The notes under the pieces are model-generated. The model was not told the origin of the DNA. It did not search any database and worked only from the letters and a program-made list of their open reading frames with translations. DNA of 64,000 nucleotides, taken from contig MU859067.1 of assembly GCA_033297205.1 (NCBI GenBank), forward strand, positions 186,001 through 250,000, written 5' to 3'. Numbering within the stretch: position 1 is the stretch's first letter; each line of letters opens with the position of its first letter. This DNA comes from Pseudoneurospora amorphoporcata (Eukaryota > Ascomycota > Sordariomycetes > Sordariales > Sordariaceae). Positions 35,911-48,117 of the stretch are shown here, in pieces. The position numbers and the translations under genes were made by a program.

Positions 35911-37325
35911 ATGGGATTTCTAGATATACACGGAATTAGTGTAAGTATTGGAACTGGGCCAGGACCGGCACCAGCATTATGTAGCGGCGCGGAGTACCCC
36001 ATACCCAGTTATCATATGGAAGCCGTATTGAGAGCCAGAAGCTGACACTCTACTTGCTGTAGATTTTCAGGTGGGCTGCTGATATATCTCACCTTATTTC
36101 AAAATGCATCCTTCTATACTCCATCCATCGCAATAGGAGCGCTGAAGGTTATACACTCCTCTTTTCGCCGATGCAACCACGTCCCTCCGACTAACGCTGG
36201 CCTTCTCTAGGCGTGTCCCTCATTACACAAGCATTCTATGCGCTTGTGTTTCTCACGCGCTATACGGATCTCTTCGGCGAACAATGGTGGTGGGGATTTT
36301 TGGAGTGGTGGAATTTCCTCTTCAAGATCTTCTACATCTCCTCGTCATTCTATACCATTGCGGCCATGCAGTTCTTCTTCCCCAGGACCCGCGAGCGAGA
36401 GAAAGCATGGAAATTTGGCGCCATCATCTTGGGGGGTACTTTGCTCCTATCACCTTTCGTGATGATGATTGGTAAAAACAAGAAGGATTGGGGTTTTCAA
36501 GAGGCAAGTACATCGTACCACCACGTCCCCCTTCCTTCGCTCAGTCTACTGGCCACTAACTAACCTCTTTCCCATTCTCAGTGGCTCTGGGTTTTTTCCC
36601 AAATTCTCGAATCCGTCTGTGTACTCCCCCAACTCCTTCTCCTCCGACAGACGAATGTCCCGACTGTCATCACTTCGTTATACATAGTGTTCCTCGGCTC
36701 CTACCGTGGCCTCTACATTCTCAACTGGATCGCCCGTGCGTTCGACATCAATGGCCGCAAGCCCGACGGCATTTCCATCGTTTTCGGCATCATCCAGACA
36801 GCTCTATACGCCGACTTTGCCTGGGTCTACTGGACACGTCAGCGTGTAAAGCTGCGTAACGGCGGCATCGTCGACTCTGATGACCTGCAGCGTGGATGGC
36901 TTCTTACCCATATCTTCGGTAACAAGCGCATTGCTGGGGGGCACAGCGCGGATGAAGACGAGGAGAGCGCCCCTGCTCTGGGAGGAGAACGCGGGGGCAA
37001 CAGCATTGGCATTGGCATCAGCAACGGAAACGGCAGTGGCTCGGCACCGAGATCCAAGTGGGGTGCTCGCGGTATCTCGGTTAGCGCCGATGACGGCGTG
37101 TTTGACCATGAGCAGTCGTTGGAGGACCATGGAGTGACGGAGTCGCTGGATCTAGATGCCAAGATGCACGATCCGGATGACTTGGCGAGGGCCTTGGACG
37201 ACGACGACGATGGATCGCCGTCGCGAGCAGGAGGTTCAGCACCTTTGCTCGGGGAAACGAACGACAATTACAAGAACAACGATAACGACAGGAGGGATCA
37301 TGATAACGCTTGGGCTGATGATTGA
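35911..37325 (+). CDS. erd2: ERD2-like ER-retention (KDEL) receptor with long acidic tail
   Basis: Exons 35911..35940, 36063..36147, 36211..36503 and 36582..37325 give 383 residues. The third intron starts with GC rather than GT (GAG|GCAAGT...TCTCAG); only this junction gives the receptor sequence FQE/WLWVFSQILESV. The seven-helix core shows the ligand-site residues of KDEL receptors: TRYTDLF (Arg and Asp), ILESVCVLPQ (Glu), and YRGLYILNWIAR (Arg, Trp, Arg). KDEL receptors bind escaped ER residents in the Golgi and return them by COPI vesicles. Usual length is about 215 residues. Here a tail of about 155 residues follows RQRVKLRNGG, rich in Gly, Ser, Asp and Asn, ending NAWADD. It may be a paralogue rather than the main ERD2. 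Confidence 0.87.
36504..36581 (+). other. GC-AG intron in the ERD2-like gene
   Basis: The intron begins GCAAGT and ends TTCTCAG, with a CTAACTAAC branch region. The nearby GT (in AAGTAC) would change the frame and soon stop. The 78-bp length is normal. Confidence 0.8.
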
Positions 37326-37772
37326 TGGAATGCGTGCTTGGAGGCATGGAATGGGACGTGGCTGACATTTGTGTCATTAGTACGAACGGTAAATAGGTTG
37401 GTGGATCTCATTTCTTGGGTATGGACTGGGCATTATCAATAGTTGGTCATATGGGCGCCTAATTTGCTTTTTATTGGAGGTTCAGGTTTTCGTTAGGGAG
37501 TAACGGTCAGGAAGGGGTTGGTAGTTTCCCCATCACATAAAGGAATGGCTTTCCGCAATGTCAGAGGGTAAACAGAACCGATATGGTTGCGTTTCAGCTC
37601 AACTTTGGAATGTACAGCATATCTTCTCGGGACCGTCCAAAAGCACATTTTTTCCTGTGCTACTGCGGGCTAGAACTGGTGTGAACATCCACGGCTCACG
37701 GAAATGTATTTGTAAGGGTTCATATGTGGAATGCTTTTCTTTACAAGACTACGGCCCCAGAGATACTATAAC
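37326..37772. other. Convergent 3' region
   Basis: A 447-bp spacer between the converging ERD2-like and GH76 genes. No gene is seen. Confidence 0.55.
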
Positions 37773-39695
37773 TCAGTCCTCCTGCACAGAAAGCTCCCAC
37801 AACGCCCTCAATACCGCCAACCCTCCGCTCTGCGTTTCCACAGTCCTGCCTCTACCGCGTGTATTCGGATCATCATCCACTGCTTTCCGGCTCCCCCCCT
37901 CATTCATCTTGTAACCCATCTTCTTCGTGGCCTTTCTCGACCGACGGCTTCCAGTCATTGGATGCTGCAACTTGTTATCCTGCCCATCATAAATCACCGG
38001 TCGCCCTCCGCTTTCGCCTCCGAGTACCAATTCCTCCTCCGCAACCCACTCCGAAGTCTGCGGGACCCCTTGGTTCCGATAATCAGTGACTCCCTCCGTA
38101 GGCGCCAACGAGTCCGGGCCGAAACGGAGCTCGGACGTCTTCACGTTGTTCAACAATCCGGCTGTCCACCACATGCCGAACTTGCCTTCACCGTCCCTGG
38201 TGCGCGCCGCTGCGTGCGCATTGTGCTTCAGCCAGCCGAGATACCGCTGACACGCGGCCTGGTGATCATTTGCTATGCCTTTCCAGAACTCCGGACTGGG
38301 TGGTTGGCTCGTCTTCAATGTTGAGTAATCTGGTGGCGGTTGAATGATGGGTGAACAAAACGCAGTAAAATGGTGCATCCAAATCCCCTTAAACGTCTGT
38401 CCGTCCTGCGAGCACTCGCCCTTCGCATCACAGACTTCTTCCAGAATGCCGGCTCTACCCAAGCCGCGCCAGGGCGGGATTTCGCCCGGTTGAAGGTCAT
38501 CGAGGTCGTCGACGGGTGAGTCCCGCGCCAGGTCCCAGCCGGTCGCTCGAATAACGTTTTGGATCAGCGCGTGGCCTGCTCTCAGGTAGGACGGGTTGGG
38601 GTCGACGCTGAACAGGTTCCGCTGCCCCGTCAGGATGACGCCTTGGTTATACGTGTACAGCATCTCGTCGCGCTCGTCGCACTGGGTGTTGTTGCTGCCG
38701 GAGGAGTAGCCGGAGATGTGGAAGCCGTCGGTAAAGAGACCGAGGGCGTTGGTCATGTTGGAAGAGATTAGCCAGTTGTAGGCGTCCAGCGCGGCGGCGA
38801 GGTACTTGGGGTCGTGAGGGTACCATTTTTTGTGTCTTGAGGTCCCCGGGCTGGGAGGAGACATAATGGGCTGCTGTTGCTGCTTGTTGCTCTGCTCGGA
38901 GCTAATGAAAGGTGAGTTGTTGTCGTCCCCCGGGAAGTGGAGGTACATCATCACCGAGGCGGCGATGTATAATTCATTGGTGATGGCGTTTTTGTAGGGT
39001 AGTAATCGGGGATTCCAGTTCATGCCTCCGCCGCAGAGTGTCGTGTCCCAGCCGGCAGCTGCTAGTTCCCAGAATATCCTCGCTCGGTGAGCAAATGCCG
39101 GAGTCCAGAGTGTTCCGTGCCAGGTACGGTTCCGTAATGTTTCTGTTGGGAACGCAACGCCTTTGATTTCACCAAAGCCAAACGGAGGCCGACTAGGGGT
39201 GCTGCTATAACCATCGACGAACTTGACGGTATCGAGCCAGCCCAGTACTACCCAGAGCATGTCATCGTAGGCTTCCTGCCGGAGGGCAAAGATGTTCTGG
39301 CCGAAGTAGAAGCCGATCAGCTGGGAGAAGTACAGAGAGATTGTGTTCTCTGTTGCTGACCACCCCTCGGAGATTTCGATTCCCCTCGACGCCGCTATCT
39401 CGAGGCTTCGGTGTAGGGTTTCGAGGGTGCCGGCAATGTGTGTCCCTAAGACGGCGGCCGTCCAGTCGATAGCAGAGGGCCATGTGCCAACCCATACCTG
39501 GAAATAGGCTTCTTGCATGACATCGATAGCGTGTATTATCTCATCGAATAACGTGATATTGAAGACGTAGTCTCGTTCTTTGGCGATAACCGGCTGGCCC
39601 ATCCCGGCCATATGAGGAGGTAGGAATGAGAATGACTGTCCGGCAGCGGAAGCGGCCGTGGCTAGGAAAGCCACTTTGGCCCATTTGACTAACAT
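37773..39695 (-). CDS. Secreted GH76 family alpha-1,6-mannanase-like protein
   Basis: A single exon encodes 640 residues. The signal is MLVKWAKVAFLATAASAAG. The (alpha/alpha)6-barrel motifs are visible: the paired Asp in AYDDMLWVVLGWLD, the segment CGGGMNWNP, NAITNELYIAASVMMYLHF, LYTYNQGVILTGQ, FKGIWMHHF, and the final helix ETQSGGLAVLRALWE. These fit GH76, whose bacterial members cut alpha-1,6-mannan and whose fungal Dfg5/Dcw1 members link GPI-proteins into the wall. There is no GPI signal at the C-terminus, so it is probably secreted or luminal rather than anchored. A Gln-rich loop (NKQQQQPIMSPPSPG) and a basic linker (SRRSRKATKK) before the last helix are insertions. Confidence 0.85.
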   Translation of the reverse strand: MLVKWAKVAFLATAASAAGQSFSFLPPHMAGMGQPVIAKERDYVFNITLFDEIIHAIDVMQEAYFQVWVGTWPSAIDWTAAVLGTHIAGTLETLHRSLEIAASRGIEISEGWSATENTISLYFSQLIGFYFGQNIFALRQEAYDDMLWVVLGWLDTVKFVDGYSSTPSRPPFGFGEIKGVAFPTETLRNRTWHGTLWTPAFAHRARIFWELAAAGWDTTLCGGGMNWNPRLLPYKNAITNELYIAASVMMYLHFPGDDNNSPFISSEQSNKQQQQPIMSPPSPGTSRHKKWYPHDPKYLAAALDAYNWLISSNMTNALGLFTDGFHISGYSSGSNNTQCDERDEMLYTYNQGVILTGQRNLFSVDPNPSYLRAGHALIQNVIRATGWDLARDSPVDDLDDLQPGEIPPWRGLGRAGILEEVCDAKGECSQDGQTFKGIWMHHFTAFCSPIIQPPPDYSTLKTSQPPSPEFWKGIANDHQAACQRYLGWLKHNAHAAARTRDGEGKFGMWWTAGLLNNVKTSELRFGPDSLAPTEGVTDYRNQGVPQTSEWVAEEELVLGGESGGRPVIYDGQDNKLQHPMTGSRRSRKATKKMGYKMNEGGSRKAVDDDPNTRGRGRTVETQSGGLAVLRALWELSVQED

Positions 39696-41538
39696 GTTGC
39701 TGGCCCAGGAGCAGCAGCAACGGTAGAATGAGGCTCAAGTATTCTCCAATTTGGCGAGCACCAAGTGGTCGTAAGCAGATATCGTCGTTCCCGGGGTCAA
39801 GAACTGGTGAGGATCTAACTCTAGGAACCTGTCGGGAAAGCGGGCCAGTTTATACACTTCCGGTTCGTCAGATGTAAGAAGAAGCGAACAAGCGAATTGA
39901 GCAGCCTACAACAGTCAGATGTAGTTGCCCAGTCCGCGGAGATGCTGGCTTTCCCTCATCATGAACTAAGTAGGTTGAGCTCAAGATCCCCGAAGATCCA
40001 CGAGACAGATGTGGATGATATATGTGTCTCGGGTTTATACCAATGCAACGAGAACTGGGAGGGTGGTAACGGTTGAAGGCCAGATTGGTCAGGACTTGGA
40101 AAGTAAAACTCACGGCGACGAAGTAAGAGAATGGCAAAGACTCGATGCCCTCAGGAATGACTTGAAATAAAGGTTGGGAGCACCAGCTATCAGATCAAAC
40201 TCCAACGACGAGGGGGGAAACTGTGAATGCAATCGCACCCACTCTTGAATCTTGAGTGGGAGGACAAGAGAGCAACCTGAACAACCACCACTCATGGGTA
40301 TTCACACCTCAATTCGGGCTGTGTGCATGCCAAGGTCAGCTTGCTCGGTCAGGTCCACCCAACCAAGACGACGATTAAATTGACTGTAACGGAAGTTCCA
40401 ACTAAGACGATTGCCAGGCGTGGCTGTCGTCGAATCGATGGCCATCTTCAGTGCTTCGTTGAGACAGGTGTAGTGTACGTACCTCTTGGCTCACCTCAGC
40501 TTCAACTGGAACAGCGGCTGTTCCGGCAGCTGGCAACAGAATGTGGAGCAATGGATGTTCTTCAAACGGGCTGGCCGGCAACGGGCGGGTTTCTTCCCTC
40601 GCGGAGGGCGGAGCACCTCCACTGTGCTTAGGGGCAAGGCAGCTGCCTGCCGGGCGATTCTGCCCACTTGATTCCCGTGTGCCCTGTCTTCCCAGTTCTT
40701 GAACCCTTCGACTTCAATCCGAGTGTGTCTACAACCCCTGACACATGCCTCTTTCCATTCCGCTATGTGTATACCTATGGCTGTACCTATTTAATTCTTC
40801 ATTATCGGATCAAGCACGGAGAAAGTGCTTCTCGAGATAAGCTACAAGTGGCAGTCTAACCGCAATAAGGGCGAAGACTTACATCCGGTCAATGATGTGG
40901 TATTCTTGTCGAAAAGAGGACGGTACATTTCATCGATTGCGTTCGTCTTATAAGCCCGTGAAGGGCAACAAAGAGTGCACAACTCAGATGAGGACTGTGT
41001 AAGCTGTATGCTGGCCACCGATATCGGAGGCTGGCTTACTTCTCTCTGAGAAAAAAAAATAAAAAAATAAAATAAAATTCAAATGATCTTTGTGAGGTTA
41101 CGAGTTTGAAAGGCATGTTAGAAGTCAGGTGCTGTTGTAAGTATTTAAGGCTAGCAACCATTAGCCACTAGAGGCCAACTTCGACAGCGACCAACTTTCA
41201 CTCTATGAGAGACGGGTTCTTGATTAGTCCTAATTTTTGTTGCTTATATTATATAAAAAGGACCATCCAGATGTTCGCAACACTTGGCCGCCTGCTTGTC
41301 GCTTCTTAGCTGATATGGTATACAAAACTAATGTTCCACCCGTTCTCCCAAAACGCCTGCTTGAAAGCCAAAAGACTCTCGATGAAGTCACCCATTCCAA
41401 ACGCCAAAATTCCATCTAACCAGCCCCAGGTAGCCTCCCTTATCATAAGGGCCAGACTGCCAGCCAAGGATCGTGTCACGATACAACGCTAGAGGTGTCT
41501 GCGTGCTGGCGTTTCAAACGTCATACCCAAAGCCTGTC
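39696..41538. other. Intergenic region
   Basis: About 1.8 kb, with the GH76 promoter on the left and the adenylate-kinase 3' UTR on the right. An A/T-only stretch of about 30 bp lies near 41050-41080. No gene is supported. Confidence 0.5.
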
Positions 41539-42446
41539 CTACTCAACGAAGCGGCGCTCAAACTCTCTAATGAGCTTTGGTGTGATCTCGTCGCTGCTCA
41601 TACCCTCAACCTCCCAAAGGACGCCCTGGCGCGCATAATGTTCCAGGAGAGGCTCGGCTGTTTCCTGGAACTTCTTGTATCTCGCAAGGTAAACCTTCTC
41701 GTCATCATCCGCCCTGCGGACCAAGGGCTCGCCGGTAATGTCATCGACACCAGGAACCTTGGGTGCGTTGAAGGTGGTGTTGTAGACCCTGCCCGACGGC
41801 TCATGAACCCAGCGTCCGGAAATGCGCTCAAGGATAACGTCAACAGGCGTCTTGAGGGACACGACCAGGTTGATGGGGATAATCTCATCCAAGCGCCTAG
41901 CCTGGATGGCCGTGCGCGGGAAGCCGTCTAGGAGGAAAGAATGGGCGGGATCATCGGAAAGCTGGGACTGGATAAAACCACGGGCTTGCGCTGGCGAGGA
42001 AAGGAACGCGGCAACTTCAGCGTCGTCGTGGAAAGGCTGCGCGCCTTCGGCGCTGAGGGCCGAGGAAGCAAGCGTCAGGACGTTACCGGCAGGGTGAGTC
42101 GAGTTAAGCCATCCACGCTGGCTGAGCTCATTGCTAATCAGGCGAAGGATAATGTCATCTGATACCAAACCGCCGGACTTCATGACACTCTCCACTTTGA
42201 TGCCTGTGCGTTATAATCAGCATTCAAATTCCCGACATGAATCAGGACCGTAGGGCGTACGATAAATAATCGCGGAACCCAAGACTCACCGAGAGGAGTC
42301 CGTTGCTTGACATTATATCGAAGCAGATCTCCCGAACTGATGGAGGACAGTTGAGGAAACCGCTGAAGAAGGCGTTCCGACTGTGTTCCCTTTCCGACAC
42401 CAGGCGCGCCAACAAGGATGACGCGGGCAGCTCGCCGAAGGGCCAT
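41539..42446 (-). CDS. adk2: Mitochondrial adenylate kinase (GTP:AMP phosphotransferase)
   Basis: Exons 42446..42290 and 42203..41539 give 273 residues. The 86-bp intron (GTGAGT...GCACAG) joins TPLG/IKVESVM. The P-loop GAPGVGKGT is at 13-21. The AMP-binding region SSGDLLR, the DGFPRT motif, and the long LID insert beginning GRWVHEPSGRVYN (typical of long-form kinases) are present. The N-terminus is short and basic (MALRRAARV), consistent with mitochondrial import without a long presequence, as in yeast Adk2. It interconverts GTP/ATP and AMP in the matrix. The LID lacks the four-Cys zinc site. Confidence 0.92.
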
Positions 42447-45095
42447 TTTCTGTTAGGTTGCGGCTCTTGAAGGTGGACTGAGCAAGCGATGGGAATTAAT
42501 GCGTGCAAGAAGGAAGAGGGGAGGAGCTGGCAACGAGAACACGAAAACCCCCCGGGCAGTAGATAAAAAGAGGTTCCGCGGTGGTACACTACTTGTGGCC
42601 CCAATGTCGGGTTGATGCGAGCGCGGATGCGGGGAACGGGCGATGATCGGTGGTATGCAATTGCGTTGCGCAGACGCTCGCAAATCAAGGTGACTCCATG
42701 GTCCTGAATCGAGTTACAGCAGGGTCTGGATGGAGCAATGTGGATTGAAAAAGAAACGAACCCGGGGCTCAAACGACGAGCCAAAAAGAGGGAAATCGTA
42801 AAAGGGAAATCGTGGGGGATTTGAGATCGGTAGCGGATCGGACCTCAACTGTTACAAAACGCTATAAAAAGCCTCAGCTCCTACGTAGAAACCGGAAAGC
42901 TTGATGACCGTATCGACCAGCCGAAGCAAGAGGCAGCAGTGCGTTTGGCTTCGGACGTCCCGCAGTCCTCGACAATGGTAGCACGAGCCGTTATTGCACC
43001 GACCTAAGACTAAGACCCAAAAGACCTCGTGGAAGGAACAGCTGCCCCTGTCATGCCAAGTTCTTTTGTTCAGCATGTCGCCCCTCAACAAAAACCACAG
43101 GCGTTGAGATTCACCCAGTGACACCCATAAATAAGGCAGTATGCACTATGCAGTTGTATAAATGTGCCAAGCAACGACGGTAACACCGCAAGATGAGACT
43201 GAAAAATGGGGTGCAACTCTCTTTGCGCTTTCCTGTCTCTATTGTAGGTATTCACACCAGCGTGATCGTCTCGGTGAGACGGACATGTTCAATCTTAGAT
43301 GATCGCATTGCTGGTTGGTGCGACCCAAAACCCGGAACGATGGGCCGAGGCAACGGGCACGAACGGGCCAGCCTGGGAAAGCCGAGAGCTTTCCGAAGCA
43401 TTTTTGATTGTGGTTAGGTACCTAGGCCGATAGGATGGGCAACTGGCTTGTGCACAATCCGTTCTCTCTCCCTACAACTAATGTACTTACTTTATCTTGC
43501 CCCTATGGGAACTTGACAAGGCAGGAACTGGCCAGTGCTGGCCCTTGAGCAACACCAGCTGCAAGAGAGTGAAGCGAGTGTTGCTCCAAACGACAAGCAT
43601 GACCTCATGGAGTATAAACTTGGAACATCACGGATCATGCCGCTTCCATCAAAGAGAAAGTGGACAACTGATTGGTCCTTAGCAAAGCTGGAAACATCGG
43701 AACTTCCAGAAGTTTGTGAGTATCGTATGAACTCCAAGGGATCTCAAACGTCCACATCAGCATCCGCATCGTTTAGGTTCAGTCGCCTTGGCCCCATCCT
43801 ATCGATATACTTGTACACTACAGGCCCGCGTGTCGAGCCCCGCGCTCTCTGCTCCTCAATTCTGCCGCTGCCTTTTCCAAGTTTATGCACGGCACATTCG
43901 ACATGAAATGAATGCCGGTATCACCAATGAGCACATCACATCTAAAACGTGGAGCAGAATCGCTGATGGAGCTATTGCGCTGGTGAGCGCGTGGCAAGTC
44001 CCAGAGCCAGTCCTCCTCCAGTCCGTCAGTGGTTTGCTGCCGGCTGCAAAGGCACGAAATGCGTTGGCCCCTTTTGGGCCCCTTCAAGGGGTCGAATTAT
44101 GAGGCAGAGACGCCCGTGTGAGTTTAGTGTATTACTCGAACTCACGTGACGGGCGACCGAGTCCGGAACTGGTAATAAGACTATGGTGTTTTAGCTAGAT
44201 GACTGTGTGGGGTTGTGATGTAAGTTCTTAATTTGACGAGTACCTGCAGCAATATTTCCATTAGCGTCTGAGAACCGTTACAAGAAGCAAAGATGTTACG
44301 AGTTACTGAGTGCATGTTTTGATGATTCGACCTCAGTTGACGGCTCTGATATCCCTTGCTTCAAGGTGCTCATCCGACTTTGCAACTGTGTAGGAGTTCA
44401 TTGAGATTATAAGCATATGTACTGCAAAATTGGCAATGTTCCCTTGTCAACCGAACCTGAGATTCAGGGTCTCATGCCAAGCTCGAGGTTCCTGAGCTGG
44501 AAATACTATGCACAGTGAGAATGCTAGAGATCCCACACCGTTATTAAGGGAATGAGCACAGTTCTTTTACCCAGCTCGGCCACACCGCGCGCCTGTTGGC
44601 TTGACCGCCCACCAGTGGTGGGTTGCGGGTGAGCGGTCGAGACAGCCTGGACAGCGCAATGCAGGCGCGGAAAAGGCTGGAATTTGATGTCACCGAATCC
44701 ATCAATACCTCCTATCGATCGCTCCAGGTCTTTCTCTTTGCTGACAGACGAACCCAGTCCCGCCCCTTTTGCATTCTGCTCGATCTCTCCATCCCCTTTA
44801 CAACATCTGCATACTATCAAATCAGGTTGACTCCCGTCTATTCTACAACACCACAAGATCATCGACACTCCTTTTCTCGACGTGATTCCGGCTTTTATCC
44901 GAACTATCCAGCGCCTGTCTATACTGCCTTCCGCAACTGCCAGGGGGGGCGAATTCTTTACTCCGCCGTTATCGCATTCGCATATCGCATCGTCTAGCAG
45001 ACCCGTCTGCCATACGCTTTCACTGCAGCAGCATCTCTCAATTGGCATTGTGAACGACTACCGTTCGAAAAACCGCAGTACGCCGCTTCTCAGAC
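42447..45095. other. Divergent intergenic region between two mitochondrial genes
   Basis: About 2.65 kb with no supported gene. Frames of up to 174 codons near 44.5-45.0 kb lack domains or codon bias. The final 250 bp is C/T-rich leader sequence. Confidence 0.5.
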
Positions 45096-46821
45096 ATGAG
45101 CGCCTCATCAACAGTCGCCCGTAGGGCCTTAGTCGTGAACCCGTTTTTGGGTGCCGGTAAGAATTCGTCCAAACTCGCGCTTTTTTGCGCCGCTCTCGTT
45201 GGCCCATTGCTGATCTGAAGCGCATTCACCAGGCAATGCTCTACCGAGACAAGCTCTTCTAGCCGCGTCGACGCGTCTTGCGCGCAATTCCCGGCACATC
45301 ATGCTTAACAACCGAACTTCTGCTTTTGTCTTTCCCATCCGAACAATTACCACATCTGGAACCAGCACTCATGGATCGGGGCCGCCGGCCGGACCCCCGC
45401 CTGGCTTTAATGCGGAAGAAGCTAAGAAACCTCTCCCCAAAGAAGCCGCGCCGCTTCCTGTTAAGAGCAAGACCATCGCTGGCGAGGTGCAGGAGGTGAC
45501 TAAGAAGACGACTGAGGCCTTGACCGGGACTGATGCGTCCCTAAGCCAACTTGCGGAACAGAAGCAGGCTTGTGCCGAGAAGCAAGAAGGAAAGAAGGAG
45601 GATCAACCCAAATTGACCTTGAAACAAAAGATCAAGAAGGAGTTGCAACACTACTGGGATGGAACCAAGCTCCTGGCTGCTGAGGTCAAGATCAGCTCAC
45701 GACTTGCGATCAAGATGGCGGCAGGCTACGAACTGACTAGGCGAGAGAACCGCCAACTCCGGAGAACTGTCCAGGACTTGGGTCGCCTGGTTCCCTTCTC
45801 CATGTTCGTCATTGTGCCGTTCGCCGAATTGCTTCTCCCCGTTGCGCTCAAGCTGTTCCCCAACATGCTTCCCAGCACCTACGAGGAACAAAAATCCAAG
45901 GACAAGAAGGCCTCTACCCTTCGGGCCACCCGGAAGGAGGTTAGCGACTTCCTTCGCAAGACTATGAAGGAGACCGGTCTCCCCTTGACCCAGGTCACTG
46001 CGCAAAAGGAGGAGTTCAGCAACTTCTTCCGCAAGGTCCGGTCTACCGGCGAGAAGCCCACTGCTCAGGATGTGATCAAGGTCTGCAAGATCTTCAAGGA
46101 TGATCTGACCCTCGACAACCTGTCTAGGCCGCAGCTCGTGTCCATGTGCCGCTACCTGAACCTCAACACCTTCGGCACCGACATGATGCTTCGCTACCAG
46201 CTCCGCCACAGAATGAGGCAAATCAAGAGAGACGACCGTGCCATCAGTTACGAGGGTATCGATACCTTGTCGGTTGCTGAGCTTCAAGTCGCCTGCGCCA
46301 GCCGTGGCATCAAGAGCTATGGTGTGTCGCCTGCGAGATTAAGAGAGGATCTCCAGACTTGGTTGGAGCTTAGACTTCGCGAAGGTGTCCCTTCCACTTT
46401 GTTGGTGCTTAGCAACGCCTACATGTATGGCCAGACCGATGGCGAGGTTTCCAGCCAGATTGAGGCCCTAACAGGCGTTCTGTCCTCGATTCCCGAGGAG
46501 CTGTTCCACGAGATCGAGCTTGAGGTTCACAACGCTGAGGGCGCGGCCACGAACAAGCAGCGTCTCGAGGTACTAAAGGAGCAGCAAGAGCTGATCGACG
46601 AAGAGCTCGAGCAAGACCAGGAGAACCAGAAGACTGGCTTTGCTACGCCGAGAGATACGGAGGACATTGACGAGGAGAACGAGAGGCACATGCAGGCCAA
46701 GGCTGAGGGTATCGAGAAGGCCCAAGTCAGCGAGGCGGTAGATGCTGAGCAGGAGGCCCTCACAGCAGCCCGTGTTGACCAAGCCGAGGAGCAGACGTCA
46801 GAGAAGGCTGCCGAGAAGTAA
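45096..46821 (+). CDS. mdm38: LETM1/Mdm38 mitochondrial inner-membrane protein
   Basis: Exons 45096..45156 and 45233..46821 give 549 residues. The 76-bp intron (GTAAGA...TCACCAG) joins FLGA/GNALPRQ. Including exon 1 supplies a presequence (MSASSTVARRALVVNPF) rich in Arg and Ser and poor in acids; starting at Met45301 would lose most of it. The LETM1 core follows: helix KIKKELQHYWDGTKLL, membrane segment LVPFSMFVIVPFAELLLPVA with conserved prolines, and the ribosome-binding-type domain (LSRPQLVSMCRYL, LRYQLRHRMRQI). The C-terminus is a charged coiled coil. LETM1/Mdm38 proteins support K+/H+ exchange and bind mitochondrial ribosomes for membrane insertion. It is divergent from the mitochondrial adenylate kinase. 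Confidence 0.94.
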
Positions 46822-48117
46822 GCAAAACGGAACAAGGATAGGTTTTGGAGGAGTTTAAGCGTGTACCGGCAATGGTTAGAATTCCTTGCGACGTCCATGG
46901 GTTCTTGATATTCTCCTTTGTTGGATGTTTTGGTTGCGGGTATTTAGCAACCTTGCGGTTCAGGAATCGGTGTAGGCTTTGTATGGCTAGGCATAGAACA
47001 AGCACCGGCGAAACGCGACGGTAGAAGAGTCATGGGTTTCTGGGTCATGTTGCGTGGTTTGCTCCTTTTTCACTCATTCTGGACACCATGTATAGATCAT
47101 GATTTACATATACTAGACACATGAACGCATCTCACATAAGTAGAAACAGCAAGCGATTGCATCCCAAATCATCAGACGACCGGCATTGTGAAAGCGGGTA
47201 GAGAGAAAAACATGGCACTGTAAAACTACATTTGCTCAACCTGGAAGTCTATGGTGGCGAGTAGGGACGCTCAGGCGCTACAGGTAAAACAGCATTCAAA
47301 CATCAAGGGATGTCAAAGCTGTCAAAGATGCGTAATCTGAGTACACCAGATTCGATCTTTCCAAATCCATGGACGGAATAAAGAAGCAAGGGCGGCATCA
47401 CCAAAACGGGTAGGCTTCGTAGATGTAGTGTACCTGCCTCGCCGACTTTCCTCTGGGTGATACCTTGTTGGCCTGCATTCGGGCGTCATGGCAAAATGCT
47501 TGCTGGGATGTTATACATCGAGGTACCACCGTCGACTCAAGATTTCCCTTCTGTTTTTCCATCATCATGAGCATTACTATATTTATGGAACACCTGTGGA
47601 TTTATCGAGGAAAGCGGATTGTCCCGTCCCACGCGACTTGCTATGCATATTCTCTTGACGGGCAGTTCTTGACCTTGTACAACTTAGAGAGGCCCCCGGG
47701 TTGTACTTGTAGCACTAACTGGGGATAGGCAGCCTCCAACTCAAAGGTTGGCCTGCGACCTCCAAGAGCTCTTCCCCCCGCCATCCATACGTCAATCCCG
47801 CCGTCTGTGGAAGACAACCATACTTCTACTTTACAACAACACGCTGCCCTGACCAACGCACTCGAAAAGATTAGTTCTGATCAATACATAAAGACATTAC
47901 CCGATCAAGTCCATGAAACGCGCATCTGATAATCAATATCTTCCCCTGAGCAATCTTCCAATTGAACCGCATTCCCTTCCTTGGCGACTCGCAAGCACAT
48001 TCCTACCATCCTGCAACCAAGCTGCCAAACCGGTTGCTTAAAGCAAAAGCCCAGCAGACAAGCGGGCATACATAGTGGCGCAGCGGCGTGTCAACGTCTC
48101 CGTAAACGGCCATCGAT
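46822..48117. other. Intergenic region between LETM1 and SNX4
   Basis: About 1.3 kb; LETM1 3' UTR on the left, and a C/A-rich SNX4 leader on the right. No gene is supported. Confidence 0.5.

Noticed and set aside
41050..41080. A/T-rich tract as a transposon or RIP relic
   Set aside because: Too short, and no flanking repeats or element-like frames were found.
44524..45048. 174-codon minus-strand frame
   Set aside because: It covers the C/T-rich LETM1 leader; Cys/Gly-rich composition looks like antisense of UTR sequence.
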